A stretch of 64,000 nt of DNA from CAXBBB01 sp963793245 (GCA_963793245.1 CAWBZG010000005.1:124001-188000), one strand, 5' to 3'. Numbered from the stretch's first letter, positions 18,982 to 28,384 are shown. The notes: a model not told the origin generated them from the sequence alone. Translations and numbers: made by a program.

Positions 18982-19702
18982 ATGCCTCGCCTCGCCCTAT
19001 TGCTGCCTCTCTTCTTCCTCGCCGCCTGCTCCGACGACGCTGGAGCGCCCGACCTCGCCGACCGCGATTCAGTCGCCGTGACTGCTCAGCCGGACCGCCC
19101 GGCTCAACCGTCACGCGCACTAGAGCCGGGCGAGAAGCGACGCATTCTCGTCGTCGGCAACAGCATCGCCGATGGCTATCGTCTCAACAGGTCGCAGTCC
19201 TTTCCGTCACTGATCCAGCAAAAAATCGACAGCGCTGGACTGCCGTTTCAGATCGACAATCAGGGCGTGTCGGGGCAGACGACGGCGGGCGGACTCAATG
19301 GACTCGAATGGCACCTGGAGCGTCCGGTCGACGTGTTGCTCCTCGAATTGGGTGCCAACGATGGGCTGCGTGGACAGCCAGTCGCCAACATCCGCACCAA
19401 CCTGACGGCGATCATCGAACGCGTCCGCCAGTCCAACCCCGACGCCGCCGTCGTCCTGACCGGGCATGCAGATGCCGCCTTCGTACGGAGCGCAGTACAC
19501 GTCGGCCTACCGAGACGTTTTCCCGACCGTCGCGCGCGAGCAGGACGCCGCCATCGTCCCGTTTCTACTCGAAGGCGTTGCAGGTATCCCGCGCCTCAAC
19601 CAGGACGATGGTGTCCATCCAACGGCAGAAGGCCAGCAGATCGTCGCCCAAACGGTGTGGCAGACGTTGGAGCCAGTCCTCCGCGCACGCGTCGAGTCGT
19701 AA
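18982..19702 (+). CDS. tesA: TesA-type SGNH arylesterase/lysophospholipase, one frameshift
   Basis: About 240 residues once one extra base is ignored. A lipoprotein signal (FFLAAC) and a Pro/Ala linker precede the SGNH blocks: block I GNSIADGY (in place of the usual GDSL), block II GVSGQTTAGGL, block III GANDGLRG, and after the frameshift MPPSYGAQYTSAYR and the catalytic block V DGVHP. The frame changes at about 19465, where CTGACCGGGCATGCAG seems to have one C too many; the usual GM(R/Q)xPP motif is restored by removing it. It probably cleaves acyl esters in the periplasm. Confidence 0.8.
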
Positions 19703-19751
19703 CGAGTGGCGCGTCGGTCCGTATGCTGACGCTCTCCTCTCCGCACGTGAC

Positions 19752-20102
19752 ATGACCAGGACGAAGATCGCCCAATCCGAAGACTCTGTTGGTCTTCTAG
19801 ACGAAAGCGATGTGCTCCACGAACTGCCGACCCATCGCCAGCCGCACGAATCGGCAGCAGCCCGGCGCGGCGAAGAGATGAGCAGCAACCTGTTCAGCGT
19901 ACTCTATACCGTCGGCTTCTTTGGCGCCCCCGCGTCGCTCCTGCTGCTGGGAATCGCCGCCACGTCCGAACCCGGCTACTTGGTCACCGCAATGGTCGCG
20001 CTTCTCGGCTCCTTGCTGCTACTGGCAGGTGGACGCGCAGGCGAAGCGCTCGTCGACATCCGCAACGACTTGAGAGCACAGCGTGAGAGAGACGAAGCGT
20101 AA
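19752..20102 (+). CDS. Small two-TM protein, unrecognised
   Basis: 116 residues. The N-terminal 40 are polar with many charges (DESDVLHELPTHRQ), then two hydrophobic helices at about 46-68 and 73-94, then a basic-acidic tail (DIRNDLRAQRERDEA). No signal peptide and no family recognised. Resembles small cytosol-anchored membrane proteins; the start at 19752 is the first ATG after tesA in this frame. Convergent with serC. Confidence 0.55.
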   Translation: MTRTKIAQSEDSVGLLDESDVLHELPTHRQPHESAAARRGEEMSSNLFSVLYTVGFFGAPASLLLLGIAATSEPGYLVTAMVALLGSLLLLAGGRAGEALVDIRNDLRAQRERDEA

Positions 20103-20108
20103 CTGCCG

Positions 20109-21200
20109 TCAGCCGTTGGTACGTTCGAACTCGTCCATGAACGACACGAGCGCCTGCACGCCTTCCTCGGGCATCGCGTTGTAGATCGACGCACGCACGC
20201 CACCGACCGTCCGATAGCCCTTCAAGCCGACCATATCGTGCTCTTTGGCCTTGGCGATAAAGTTGGTTTCGAGCACTTCGTTGGGCAGGCGGAACGTGAC
20301 GTTCATCTTCGAGCGGCTGCCGGGACGTGCCGTGCCTCGGTAGAAGTCGGTCGCGTCGATGCGATTGTAGAGCGCGGCGGCTTTGCGATCGTTGATGGCT
20401 TCGATGGCCTGGACGCCGCCCATCTCGTCCAGCCAGCGCAGCACCTTATGCACGACGTAAATGGTGAACGCGGGGGGCGTGTTGTACAGCTTGGCCGCGT
20501 GCGTACCATAGTCGAGCATCGTCGGCAGGCCCGATTTGCGCCCCTGGAGCATGTCGTCGCGCAGCAAAACGACGGTCACGCCTGCTGGTCCGATGTTCTT
20601 CTGAGCGCCTGCGTAGATCAGACCGTGCGCCTGTGCGTCGATAGGGCGGCTGAGAAAGTCGGACGAGGCGTCGACGACGAGCGGCACATCGGCTTGGGGC
20701 GTGTAGCCGAACTGCGTGCCGAAGATCGTATTGTTGCTCGTGTAGTGCAGGTAGGCCGCACCACTGTCCAGGTGCCAATCGGACGGCTCGGGGATGTACG
20801 TGTAATCGTCAGCAGCCGACGACGCGGCGACGTTGACGCGACCGATCATCTTGGCCTCTTTGATCGCACCCTCCGACCACTTGCCGGTATCTAGATAGTC
20901 CGCCGATGCGTCCTCACGCAGCAGGTTGAGCGGCACCTGGTGGAACTGCATCGACGCGCCGCCCTGGAGCAGCATCACGTGCCAGTCATCCGACAAGCCA
21001 AGCAGTTTGCGCAGAAGCGCCTGCGTGCCCTCGTGGATCTCGGTATAGCTCTTTCCTCGATGGCTGACCTCCATGATCGACGCGCCTTCGCTGCCGTAGA
21101 TCGGAAGTTCGTCGCGCACCTCTTCCATCACGGAAAGCGGAAGCGTGCCGGGACCGGCGGAAAAGTTGAAAACGCGTTCGGACGTGACGGGTGTGGACAT
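20109..21200 (-). CDS. serC: Phosphoserine aminotransferase
   Basis: 363 residues. PLP-dependent fold type I enzyme converting 3-phosphohydroxypyruvate and glutamate to phosphoserine. Visible motifs: NFSAGPGTLP at the N-terminus, QGGASMQF (phosphate-binding region), TSNNTIFGTQF, and the Schiff-base lysine in YAGAQKNIGPAGVT; the C-terminal GGVRASIYNA is characteristic. An upstream in-frame ATG would add 13 residues not seen in the family, so the start at 21200 is preferred. Next to serA as part of a serine-synthesis pair. Confidence 0.96.
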   Translation of the reverse strand: MSTPVTSERVFNFSAGPGTLPLSVMEEVRDELPIYGSEGASIMEVSHRGKSYTEIHEGTQALLRKLLGLSDDWHVMLLQGGASMQFHQVPLNLLREDASADYLDTGKWSEGAIKEAKMIGRVNVAASSAADDYTYIPEPSDWHLDSGAAYLHYTSNNTIFGTQFGYTPQADVPLVVDASSDFLSRPIDAQAHGLIYAGAQKNIGPAGVTVVLLRDDMLQGRKSGLPTMLDYGTHAAKLYNTPPAFTIYVVHKVLRWLDEMGGVQAIEAINDRKAAALYNRIDATDFYRGTARPGSRSKMNVTFRLPNEVLETNFIAKAKEHDMVGLKGYRTVGGVRASIYNAMPEEGVQALVSFMDEFERTNG

Positions 21201-21223
21201 GGTCAGCGGGGTGTGTGGAGAGA

Positions 21224-21253
21224 CGTAAGGGCGATTCACGAATCGCCCTTACG
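21224..21253. repeat. Dispersed palindrome, CGTAAGGGCGATTCATGAATCGCCCTTACG family
   Basis: A perfect 14-bp inverted repeat between serA and serC. Other copies are at 35725-35752 and 59984-60011. It could act as a processing or termination hairpin in the serA-serC transcript. Confidence 0.75.
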
Positions 21254-21280
21254 CGCAGGTGTGGGGGAGAGCGGGCAGCG

Positions 21281-22483
21281 TCAGAGCGCGATGGTCGTCG
21301 CTTCCAACACGTGTTCGGACGACTTGATCGCCGCCAACGCGTCGTCGTCGGGCGTGCCGGTGAAGCGGATGCGGGCGCAAGCGGCCTGGGCACCGTCGAA
21401 GATCAGGTTTTCCATCTCCTGCACGTTCCACCCGGCCCGGCGGACGTGATCGAGAACGGCAGCCAGCACACCGACGCGGTCGCGATGGCGGACCGTCAGC
21501 AGGTGCGTCGCGGGCGTCTTGGTGGCGAGGTTGACGCAGTGCGGCACCTTCCCGGTCGACGCATACACGTCGACGATGCGGGCGGCTTCCTCGGCGATGG
21601 CTTCCTGCGCCTGCTCGGTCGACGCGCCGATGTGGTGCGTCAGGTAGACCGACGGATGGTTGGCTAGTGCGTGCTCCAGATCGCCTTCCTTGCCCGATGG
21701 CTCGCCGTTGAACACGTCGAGCGCGGCCCGAACGCCCTTATTGTCGAGCGCCCACGCCAGCGCATCATCGTCGACGACGGCGCCGCGCGTGGTGTTGAGG
21801 AAGAACGCGCCGGGCTTCATCGCCTCGAAGAACGCGCGTCCCGCCATGCCTTTGGTCTCGGCAGTCGACGCGACGTGTAGGGTGACGGCGTCGGCTTCTC
21901 TCACCGCTTCGACCGGACTCAGCGCGCGCCGGACGCCCATCGTCTGAGCGTCGTCGTCGGTCAGCGAGCGGCTCCACGCGGTCACCTGCATCCCCAGCGC
22001 CTGGGCGTGGCGGATCACGGCGCGTCCGATGTTGCCGGTTCCGATTACGGCCAAGCGTCGCCCGCGAACACCAGCGGCTTTTCCATAGTGACCTTTGCGC
22101 CACTTCCCGGCCCGAGCGTCGGCGACGTTGTCGGGGATGGAGCGGTCGAGTGCCAGCAGCAGTCCCGTCGTCAGTTCGGCGACGGCGTCGGAGTTTTTAC
22201 CTGGGCAGTTGGCGACGAAGATGCCCCTCTCGCTCGCTCCGGTCGTGTCGATGTTGTCGACTCCGGCTCCGGCGCGGACGACCAGTTCCAATCCACTCGC
22301 CGCGTCCAAGTGCTCGGCTCGCACTTTGGTCGAGCGCACGATGAGCACGTTCGGATTCTCACGCGTGAGGGCAGCAGTCAGCGTGTCGCCGTCGAGGGTG
22401 GGATCGGTAACGACGGCGTGGCCGCCTGATTCCATCCGGTCGACAGCGGAACTGGAGAGTTTGTCGGCGATGAGGACTTTCAT
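21281..22483 (-). CDS. serA: D-3-phosphoglycerate dehydrogenase with ACT-like domain
   Basis: 400 residues. First enzyme of serine synthesis. Motifs: VVRAGAGVDNID (substrate Arg), the NAD site VIGTGNIGRAV near residue 148, LNTTRGAVVDDDAL, and the catalytic His in LTHHIGAST. The last ~75 residues (LLTVRHRDRVGVLAAVLDHVRRAGWNVQEMEN, in part) look like an ACT regulatory domain, so serine feedback is plausible. Transcribed toward serC, with DUF1015 upstream in the same direction. Confidence 0.95.
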   Translation of the reverse strand: MKVLIADKLSSSAVDRMESGGHAVVTDPTLDGDTLTAALTRENPNVLIVRSTKVRAEHLDAASGLELVVRAGAGVDNIDTTGASERGIFVANCPGKNSDAVAELTTGLLLALDRSIPDNVADARAGKWRKGHYGKAAGVRGRRLAVIGTGNIGRAVIRHAQALGMQVTAWSRSLTDDDAQTMGVRRALSPVEAVREADAVTLHVASTAETKGMAGRAFFEAMKPGAFFLNTTRGAVVDDDALAWALDNKGVRAALDVFNGEPSGKEGDLEHALANHPSVYLTHHIGASTEQAQEAIAEEAARIVDVYASTGKVPHCVNLATKTPATHLLTVRHRDRVGVLAAVLDHVRRAGWNVQEMENLIFDGAQAACARIRFTGTPDDDALAAIKSSEHVLEATTIAL

Positions 22484-22503
22484 AACGGCTGGGGCGAGTG
22501 CGT

Positions 22504-22531
22504 GTAGCGACGGGGCATGCCCCGTCGCTAC
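22504..22531. repeat. Dispersed palindrome, GTAGCGACGGGGCATGCCCCGTCGCTAC family
   Basis: A perfect palindromic copy between the DUF1015 gene and serA. Confidence 0.75.
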
Positions 22532-22550
22532 GGAAGGTCGGAGGCAGTGT

Positions 22551-23767
22551 TTAGAACAAGTGGATGAGCAGACCCGAGCGCAGTTTCGGCTCGAACCACG
22601 TCGACTTGGGCGGCATTAACTCTCCGGCATCGCTGACGGCGAGCAGTTCTTCCATCGACGTGGGGTGCATCGAAAATGCCGCCTGCGCCCGTCCGCTATC
22701 GACCCGGTCGACCAGAGCGTCGGTACCCCGAACGCCACCGACGAAGTCGATGTTGGGGTCGGTGCGTGGGTCCTTGATGCCCAGCAGCGGTTCGAGCACG
22801 AAGCGGCTCAGGCGTGCCACATCGAGCCGGTCGGCGACGCCGTTGGTCGTGCTCTCGGGCAGTTCGATGCTGTACCACTTGCCCTCCAAATAGAGCGAGA
22901 CGTGGCCTGGACCCGCAGGCGTGGCATCGGCATTCTCGGTAACCTCGACGCGCTCGCGCAAGGCAGAGAGGAACGCGTCAGCGCCGTCCGGTAGGCTTTT
23001 GACGACGCGGTTGTACGGCAGGATGTCCATGTTGGACATCGGGAAGAGCGCGGCGGGAAAGAACGCCACTTCGTCGGTCGGCCCAGCGTCCGAGCGCTCG
23101 ACTTCGGCATGGTACGCGCGGCTCGCGGCTTTGCAGCGGTGGTGCCCATCGGCGACGTACAGCTTGGGCACGTGCCCAAACGCCTCGGCCAGCCCTTGTG
23201 CATCGCCGACGCGCCAGATCGTGTGCTGCACGCCGTCGTCGGCGGTGAAGTCGTAGAGCGGATCCTGAGCCGTCGCCCGGTCGATGCGCGCGGCCACATC
23301 GCTGTCGTCGCGGTAGGCGAGCATGACGGGTTCGGCGTGCGCCTGCTGCGTCAGGATGTGGCGCGTGCGGTCGTCTTCCTTGACGGGGCGCGTCAGTTCG
23401 TGCTTGAGGATCGTGTCGTCGTCGTAATCGGCGACGGCAACGCAGCCAAAGATGCCGGTCTGCGGGCGTCCGTTGCGGATCAAGCGGTAGACGTAGAGCG
23501 ACGGCTCGTCCTCCTGAATGCTTGCTTCGCTCTTCGCCCAGCTGCGCGCAGATTGTCAGCGCCCATCCGGTAGACCTCGTCCGCGTGCTCATCGATGCCT
23601 TCGGGCAGGTCGATTTCAGGGCGGATGACGTGCAGGAACGAGCGCGGTTTGCCCTCGGCCAGCGCACGCGCTTCGGACGTGTCGATTACGTCGTAGGGCA
23701 CGCAGGCGACTTCGTGGACGTGCGCGGGGTCGGGACGGAGGGCGCGGAACGGGTGGAGGACAGCCAT
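22551..23767 (-). CDS. DUF1015 family protein, one frameshift
   Basis: About 405 residues when one missing base near 23545 is restored. The N-terminal part (HPFRALRPDPA, ACVPYDVIDTSEA) and C-terminal part (NGRPQTGIFGCVAV, YVADGHHRCKAASRAY, FFPAALFPMSNMDILPYNRVVK, in part) together match DUF1015. The DGHHR motif is the best-conserved part; function is unknown, but the gene commonly neighbours serA/serC, as here, suggesting a link to serine or one-carbon metabolism. Reading across the shift gives SWAKSEASIQEDEPSLYVYR, in keeping with the family. Confidence 0.8.
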
Positions 23768-23901
23768 CGGCGGGAAGCGCTTTTCTGAAACAGGTGAGCC
23801 GGAAAGGTACCACGCGCGGCTTGCCGGACTGTTAAGACGTTGTGCTTCATTCGGTCTCCACCTGGATGAGTGCAGAGCGGCTGCATCCAAACTTCCACCT
23901 T

Positions 23902-23963
23902 CGTCATCGCGAGGAGCGAAGCAGCCTGCCCTGAGCGTAGTCGAACGGGACGTGGCAATCTCC
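23902..23963. repeat. Dispersed repeat, CATCGCGAGGAGCGAAGC / GGCAATCTCC family
   Basis: Starts TCATCGCGAGGAGCGAAGC and ends GTGGCAATCTCC, with a second repeat core CCCTGAGCGTAGTCGAACGG inside. Same family as 6163-6267. Confidence 0.65.
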
Positions 23964-23989
23964 ACCCTTTCAGATGTCTGTTTGTCCGT

Positions 23990-24055
23990 CCTTTTGTCTT
24001 GATCCCCTTCGGCTTCGCTCAGGGCAGGCGCCAGGACCAAAAGATCAAGGCTTAC
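23990..24055. repeat. Bipartite repeat CCTTTTGTCTTGATC ... CCAAAAGATCAAGGC
   Basis: The two arms form an inverted pair of a type I know from other Bacteroidota intergenic repeats; between them lies a second repeat core CCTTCGGCTTCGCTCAGGG. This looks like one repeat inserted in another. Confidence 0.5.
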
Positions 24056-24114
24056 GTCGCATCGGCGGACACTGCGCTTCAGCTACCAGTGCTAGTGCTT
24101 TCTAGGTCAGCTTC

Positions 24115-25002
24115 CTACTCCGTCCCCTCCAACCGCCGTGTTTGGCGGACGTGTTCGAGAAACGAGACGCCGTTCTCGGTCGGCCAGCGGTCGGGTTCGG
24201 CGTAGATCGGGTCGGCATAGGCGCGGTCGAGGTCGACAAACGTGTAGTCGTCAGCGGCGAGGCTGTCGAGGATAGCGCCCAGGTAGTCGCGGTTGATGCG
24301 GTTGGCGTGGAGCAGCAGCACGTGACGGACGGATCCGCCTGTCAGTTCTTGGGCGACCATGTCCCAGTACTTAACCGATTCGAGGATGTGCAGCACGTAC
24401 TCCTGACCGATCTCGTAGCGCCCTTCCCAATCTTCGTCTAGTTCGGCCTGTCGGTAGCGCTCGTTGAACTCCCAATCGTTGTTCGACACGGACACGCGGG
24501 CGTTGTACAAGCCCATCTCGTCCAACGCGTCCGCGTAGGCTTGCTTCTGTTCGAGCGTGACGCCTTCGGCCAAGAACGGAAACCGGAAGTAGCGGATCGG
24601 CAGTCCACGCGCGTCGGCGATGGGCTGAAGTACGTCGCCACCTCGTTCGATGTCGGCGATGCCCTCTGCGACGGTCAACTCGCCCATGTTGCGGTGCGTG
24701 TAGGTGTGGTTGCCGAGTTGCGCTCCGGCGTCGAGCCAGCGGTCCAGCAGGGCAGCCTCTTGCTCGACGGCCACGTCCTGACCGATGGCGAAGACCGTGA
24801 ATGGAGCATTATGGCGTGCCAACGCCTGCGTCATGCTGTCGATGGCCTGGATGCGCTGGAAGTCGTCGGGGTAGGTGTAGTAGCCGACGAGCGGCACATC
24901 GTCAAGCGTGATTGCGATTTCGCGCGGCTGCGCGCGGCAGGCAGCGAGGGGCAGCAGGACGAAGAGCAGAAGTGCGTGCTTCACGAGAGTGTCACTTGAC
25001 AA
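24115..25002 (-). CDS. Polysaccharide deacetylase (NodB-type) lipoprotein
   Basis: 295 residues. Lipobox LAAC near residue 22, then the carbohydrate-esterase-4 motifs: ITLDDVP (catalytic base and metal Asp, about residues 31-37), NHTYTHRNM (metal His pair, about 98-106), and RYFRFPF. The usual Trp of motif 4 is not obvious. The family removes N- or O-acetyl groups from glycans such as peptidoglycan or exopolysaccharide; an outer- or inner-membrane-anchored periplasmic location is likely. Single gene, upstream of and divergent from the tRNA. Confidence 0.85.
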   Translation of the reverse strand: MSSDTLVKHALLLFVLLPLAACRAQPREIAITLDDVPLVGYYTYPDDFQRIQAIDSMTQALARHNAPFTVFAIGQDVAVEQEAALLDRWLDAGAQLGNHTYTHRNMGELTVAEGIADIERGGDVLQPIADARGLPIRYFRFPFLAEGVTLEQKQAYADALDEMGLYNARVSVSNNDWEFNERYRQAELDEDWEGRYEIGQEYVLHILESVKYWDMVAQELTGGSVRHVLLLHANRINRDYLGAILDSLAADDYTFVDLDRAYADPIYAEPDRWPTENGVSFLEHVRQTRRLEGTE

Positions 25003-25036
25003 GTGGATGGGGTTTGGGTACTATGGTAATCCCAAT

Positions 25037-25108
<72 letters not shown>

Positions 25109-25117
25109 CTCAAACAG

Positions 25118-25142
25118 GCCGCTCGGTAACGCACCGAGCGGC
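25118..25142 (+). terminator. Terminator after initiator tRNA
   Basis: Perfect 10-bp stem GCCGCTCGGT with its complement, 5-base loop, followed by TTTGTTGTTTT. Confidence 0.9.
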
Positions 25143-25165
25143 TTTGTTGTTTTCAAGACAAACCG

Positions 25166-25507
25166 TCAGCGTAATCCGAACGGCTGACGCGCCTGCATCG
25201 GCTCGACGCCTTCGAGCATCGGGAAAGACGCGACCATCGGCTCGGACTCGAAGCACGGCACGATGACGACGTACGGATCAACCGACGCACGGCTCATCGC
25301 CTGAACGTGCCGGACGGCTGCGGGGGCGTCGGCGTCCATTTCGGCGAGCGCGAAGCCGATGGCTGGCACGCAGGGAAGCCGAGTCACCACGTGAGCCGGA
25401 GCGCATGTCGGCCATGCAACGACGGAGAGCGACGACTGACGTTCGGACTGAGCGAACGCCGTCGGGACGAGGGCGAGGGCCAGGAAGAGGAGTGAGAGAC
25501 GGTGCAT
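25166..25507 (-). CDS. Small secreted protein, unrecognised
   Basis: 113 residues from the ATG at 25507, which gives a clear signal peptide (HRLSLLFLALALVPTAFAQS, cut after AFA). The mature part has three cysteines (PTCAPAH, LPCVPA, VPCFESE) and no recognised domain. Codon use is like neighbours, and the reading frame is open, but the only real support is the signal peptide. Confidence 0.5.
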   Translation of the reverse strand: MHRLSLLFLALALVPTAFAQSERQSSLSVVAWPTCAPAHVVTRLPCVPAIGFALAEMDADAPAAVRHVQAMSRASVDPYVVIVPCFESEPMVASFPMLEGVEPMQARQPFGLR

Positions 25508-25663
25508 CACGAATAGCTCAGGCTGAGCCGACCTAACGTGCAAACGCTCGCGGATCGTGCGCGACTCTGACGCAAGGCAGGGAACGGTGCAGGCCACACG
25601 AATTACCTTTGCGTCCCACTCCTAACCGGACGCGCCGCGTTCGCAACCGAAAGCTCGCCTGCT

Positions 25664-26225
25664 ATGCCTCACTTCGCCGCTCCTGCCACGGGCGATCTCC
25701 TCGCCGCCGCGCCTATCCAGGGCGATCCCAACTTCAAGCGCAGCGTCGTCTTGATCTGCGAGACGGGAAACGAAGGCTCGTTCGGCCTGGTCCTCACCGA
25801 CCCGCTCGACCTCTACCTCGCCGACGTGCTCGACGGGTTCGACGAACAGGCGCATCCCGCTACGCAGCGGCGGCCCGGTTCAGCCCGACACGCTCCACTT
25901 CCTGCACCGTCGTCCCGACCTGCTGCCCCACGCGCAGCCCGTCGCCGACGGCGTGTGGTGGGGCGGCGATTTCGACGACGTGCGTGCGGCGTTGCGCGAC
26001 GGATCCGCGATGGGGTCGGATTTCCGCTTTTTCCTGGGCTACGCCGGATGGAGCGCGGGACAACTCGAAGGTGAGATCGCGGGTGACGACTGGCTCATCG
26101 CTCCGGCGACGGCGGCACTCGTGTTCGGAACGGAGCCGTCGGTCTTGTGGCGCCAGACGATGCGCAGCTTGGGACCGCCCGCCGCCTACCTCGCCGACTA
26201 TCCCGAAGACCTGCGCGTCAACTAG
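25664..26225 (+). CDS. yqgE: YqgE/AlgH (UPF0301) family protein, one frameshift
   Basis: About 187 residues if one extra C in the CCC near 25857 is removed. Family landmarks on both sides: GDLLAAAPIQGDPNFKRSVVLICE, in part, at the N-terminus; then LRSGGPVQPDTLHFLH, FFLGYAGWSAGQLEGEI and DDWLIAP. The protein is widespread and its biochemical role remains poorly defined. The stop overlaps by four bases the 3' end of the convergent regulator gene. Confidence 0.85.
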
Positions 26226-27331
26226 CGCTGCCTGTCCCTGCGCTCGCCGATGAGCCACCGACGCAGCGCGCCACCGACCGCGCCGCCAAAGAGTGCGCCT
26301 TCGAGCACCGCGGTTACTGCCTGAGCGATAGGGCCGAACGTGTCTTCTCCGAACAAAGCGCCGATCCCGTCGAGTGAGATCTGCGACTGAGCGAACACCA
26401 GCGGCAGCGCGTCCAGACTTCCGCCCATCAGCGTGCCGCCCAGCGCGACGATCAAGAGCGCAGTCAGCCCGGTCATGACGGCTGAATAGACCGCGACGCG
26501 CCGACGAGCCGGATAGATGCTGCGTCGGCCTGCGACCTGGGCGCCTGCCCAGACAGCGGCTCCCATCGCCGCGCCCTCAAGCGCTCCGGTCATCCGCGGC
26601 GGAGCGGCCCCGAAGAGCAGTCCGAACGCTTCCAGCGCGACGAAGTGGACGACCGCGCCCACGGCAAGTCCGCCCAGAGTTGCCCCGACGCCGCGCCAGC
26701 GAGGGGACACCAGTCGCCCAGCCGCCACGCCCGCTCCGATGCCCGCACCCGCGATCAGAGCGACCAGCACGTTCACGCCGATCAGAACGACGAGGAGCGA
26801 CAGCCCGTGAACCGGATCGTGCCACGCTGTCGCCAGCCCGTAGAACACGCCGCCGCCGATACCCGCGAGCGCTCCTCCAGCCGCTCCCCTCGCTGCCCCG
26901 GCGCGCAGGTAGCGCCGCCGCCCCGTCTCCATCGCGGACTCCGACGCGGGAACCGGCGGAGGCGATACGTCCAGATTTTGGGCCGCAAAATCGTCGGCGT
27001 CGACGACTGACAGCGCATCTGACATTCCGACTTGGACATCGGCGACGAAGCGGTAGCCGTGGCGTGGAATCGTCTCGATGAAGCGCGGCTGCGAGGCATC
27101 GTCGCCCAGCGCCTGGCGGATGGTTTTGATCGCTTGCGTCAACGCCGCATCGCCGACGACGACATCACCCCAGGCCTCGTCGAAGAACCGTTCGCGCGAG
27201 ACGCGTCCGCCCTGCTCTTCGACGAGGAGTACGAGCGCGTCGAAGTAGCGGGCGTTCAGCGTAACCGGCTCGCCCTCGCGATGCAGCGTCCGCTCCTTTG
27301 GGTCGAGTTCGAAACCGGCGAAACGGTACAC
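26222..27331 (-). CDS. Membrane-embedded winged-helix regulator (CadC/ToxR-like DNA-binding head, polytopic tail)
   Basis: 369 residues. Residues 1-98 form an OmpR/PhoB-type winged helix (YRFAGFELDPKERTLHREGE; FDALVLLVEEQGGRVSRE; ALTQAIKTIRQALGDD; IETIPRHGYRFVADV). After a ~45-residue linker come about seven hydrophobic helices rich in Gly and Ala (about 147-360), unlike the single-span CadC/ToxR layout. No phospho-acceptor domain is present, so signals probably come through the membrane part. Divergent from the beta-lactamase-fold gene across 153 bases, which makes that gene a candidate target. Confidence 0.82.
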   Translation of the reverse strand: MYRFAGFELDPKERTLHREGEPVTLNARYFDALVLLVEEQGGRVSRERFFDEAWGDVVVGDAALTQAIKTIRQALGDDASQPRFIETIPRHGYRFVADVQVGMSDALSVVDADDFAAQNLDVSPPPVPASESAMETGRRRYLRAGAARGAAGGALAGIGGGVFYGLATAWHDPVHGLSLLVVLIGVNVLVALIAGAGIGAGVAAGRLVSPRWRGVGATLGGLAVGAVVHFVALEAFGLLFGAAPPRMTGALEGAAMGAAVWAGAQVAGRRSIYPARRRVAVYSAVMTGLTALLIVALGGTLMGGSLDALPLVFAQSQISLDGIGALFGEDTFGPIAQAVTAVLEGALFGGAVGGALRRWLIGERRDRQR

Positions 27332-27484
27332 GGGCGAGGAAAAGCAGTCGACGATAAGGGGTGGACGTCCAGCCGAAGCCGAGCGGATAAACTACGGGTG
27401 CTCTGTGCAGCGGATGGCTCCATCTGAGGTATAGCACGCGAGAGAGTAGGTCACCGTATTCTGCAACACACCTCTCCCCTCGCC

Positions 27485-28384
27485 ATGCGCCTCGCCCTCG
27501 TCTCGTTGATGCTCCTCGCTGCCTGCTCGACTCCCGACCCCAGCCTACAACCCGAGCGCATCGGAATGGAACTGGGGGCGAAAATCGACTCACTCGCAGA
27601 CGCGTTTCCCGCTGCTCTCGTCGCCGTCAGTATCCTGGACGAGCAGACCGGCGTCGCGATCCACCGCAACGGCGACAGCCTGCTCCACGCCGCGTCGACA
27701 ATGAAGGTGCCGGTCTTGATCGAACTGTTTCGCCAGGCCGAAGAAGGTCGCTTTTCGCTCGACGACAGTCTGATGGTCAAAAACGAGTTCACGTCGATCC
27801 TGGACGGCTCGTCGTACGTGATCGAAGACGACTCGGATACGGAGACGTATGATCTGATTGGTACGCGCCAGCCGATTCGGATGCTCGCCGAGCGGATGTC
27901 GATCGTCTCGTCGAACCTCGCCACCAACCTGCTCATCGAGTTCCTGTCCGCCGACAGCGTGCAGGCGACGATCGAACGGTTGGGCGCGACTCGGATGCAC
28001 GTCTATCGCGGCGTGGAGGATATTCCGGCGTACCGCGCGGGCATGAACAACACCGCCACGTCGCACGACCTGGCCGTCCTGATGCAGCACATCGGCAATG
28101 GAACCGCCGTCAGCCCCCGGGCCGACAGCGCGATGGTCGACATCCTGCTTCGCCAGCGCTACAACGAAATGATCCCTGCCGGACTCCCCGGCGTTCCGGT
28201 TGCTCACAAAACCGGCTGGATCACCGGCATCCGCCACGACGCCGCGCTCGTGATGCCCTCTGGCCAGTCGCCCTATACGCTCGTCGTCCTGACGCGCGAC
28301 GTGCCGACCGTCGATGAGGCCGATGCGATGGGTGCCGAGATCGCCCGAGTGGTGCACGCCGCGCTGCGTCCTCCGGCAGAATAA
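27485..28384 (+). CDS. Class A beta-lactamase-fold serine hydrolase, lipoprotein
   Basis: 299 residues. Lipobox LAAC (Cys14). Catalytic S71-T-M-K74, then a loop with SSN (in MSIVSSNLATNLL) where classical enzymes have SDN, and HKTGWITG (KTG box). The classical omega-loop ExxLN is not obvious; GVEDIPAYRAGMNN occupies that area. These features fit the beta-lactamase2 family (PF13354), whose members range from real beta-lactamases to other serine hydrolases. Activity on antibiotics cannot be inferred. Preceded by a divergent membrane-bound regulator. Confidence 0.8.
   Translation: MRLALVSLMLLAACSTPDPSLQPERIGMELGAKIDSLADAFPAALVAVSILDEQTGVAIHRNGDSLLHAASTMKVPVLIELFRQAEEGRFSLDDSLMVKNEFTSILDGSSYVIEDDSDTETYDLIGTRQPIRMLAERMSIVSSNLATNLLIEFLSADSVQATIERLGATRMHVYRGVEDIPAYRAGMNNTATSHDLAVLMQHIGNGTAVSPRADSAMVDILLRQRYNEMIPAGLPGVPVAHKTGWITGIRHDAALVMPSGQSPYTLVVLTRDVPTVDEADAMGAEIARVVHAALRPPAE

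Larger units (their letters stand above)
23768..24114. other. Intergenic region filled mostly with dispersed repeats
   Basis: No gene is visible. It contains the repeats listed at 23902-23963 and 23990-24055. Confidence 0.6.

Noticed and set aside
18603..20102. A 499-codon plus-strand frame as one protein
   Set aside because: Its first two-thirds lie opposite the ABC-ATPase gene and out of frame with tesA; only the last 116 codons (19752-20102) look like a gene.
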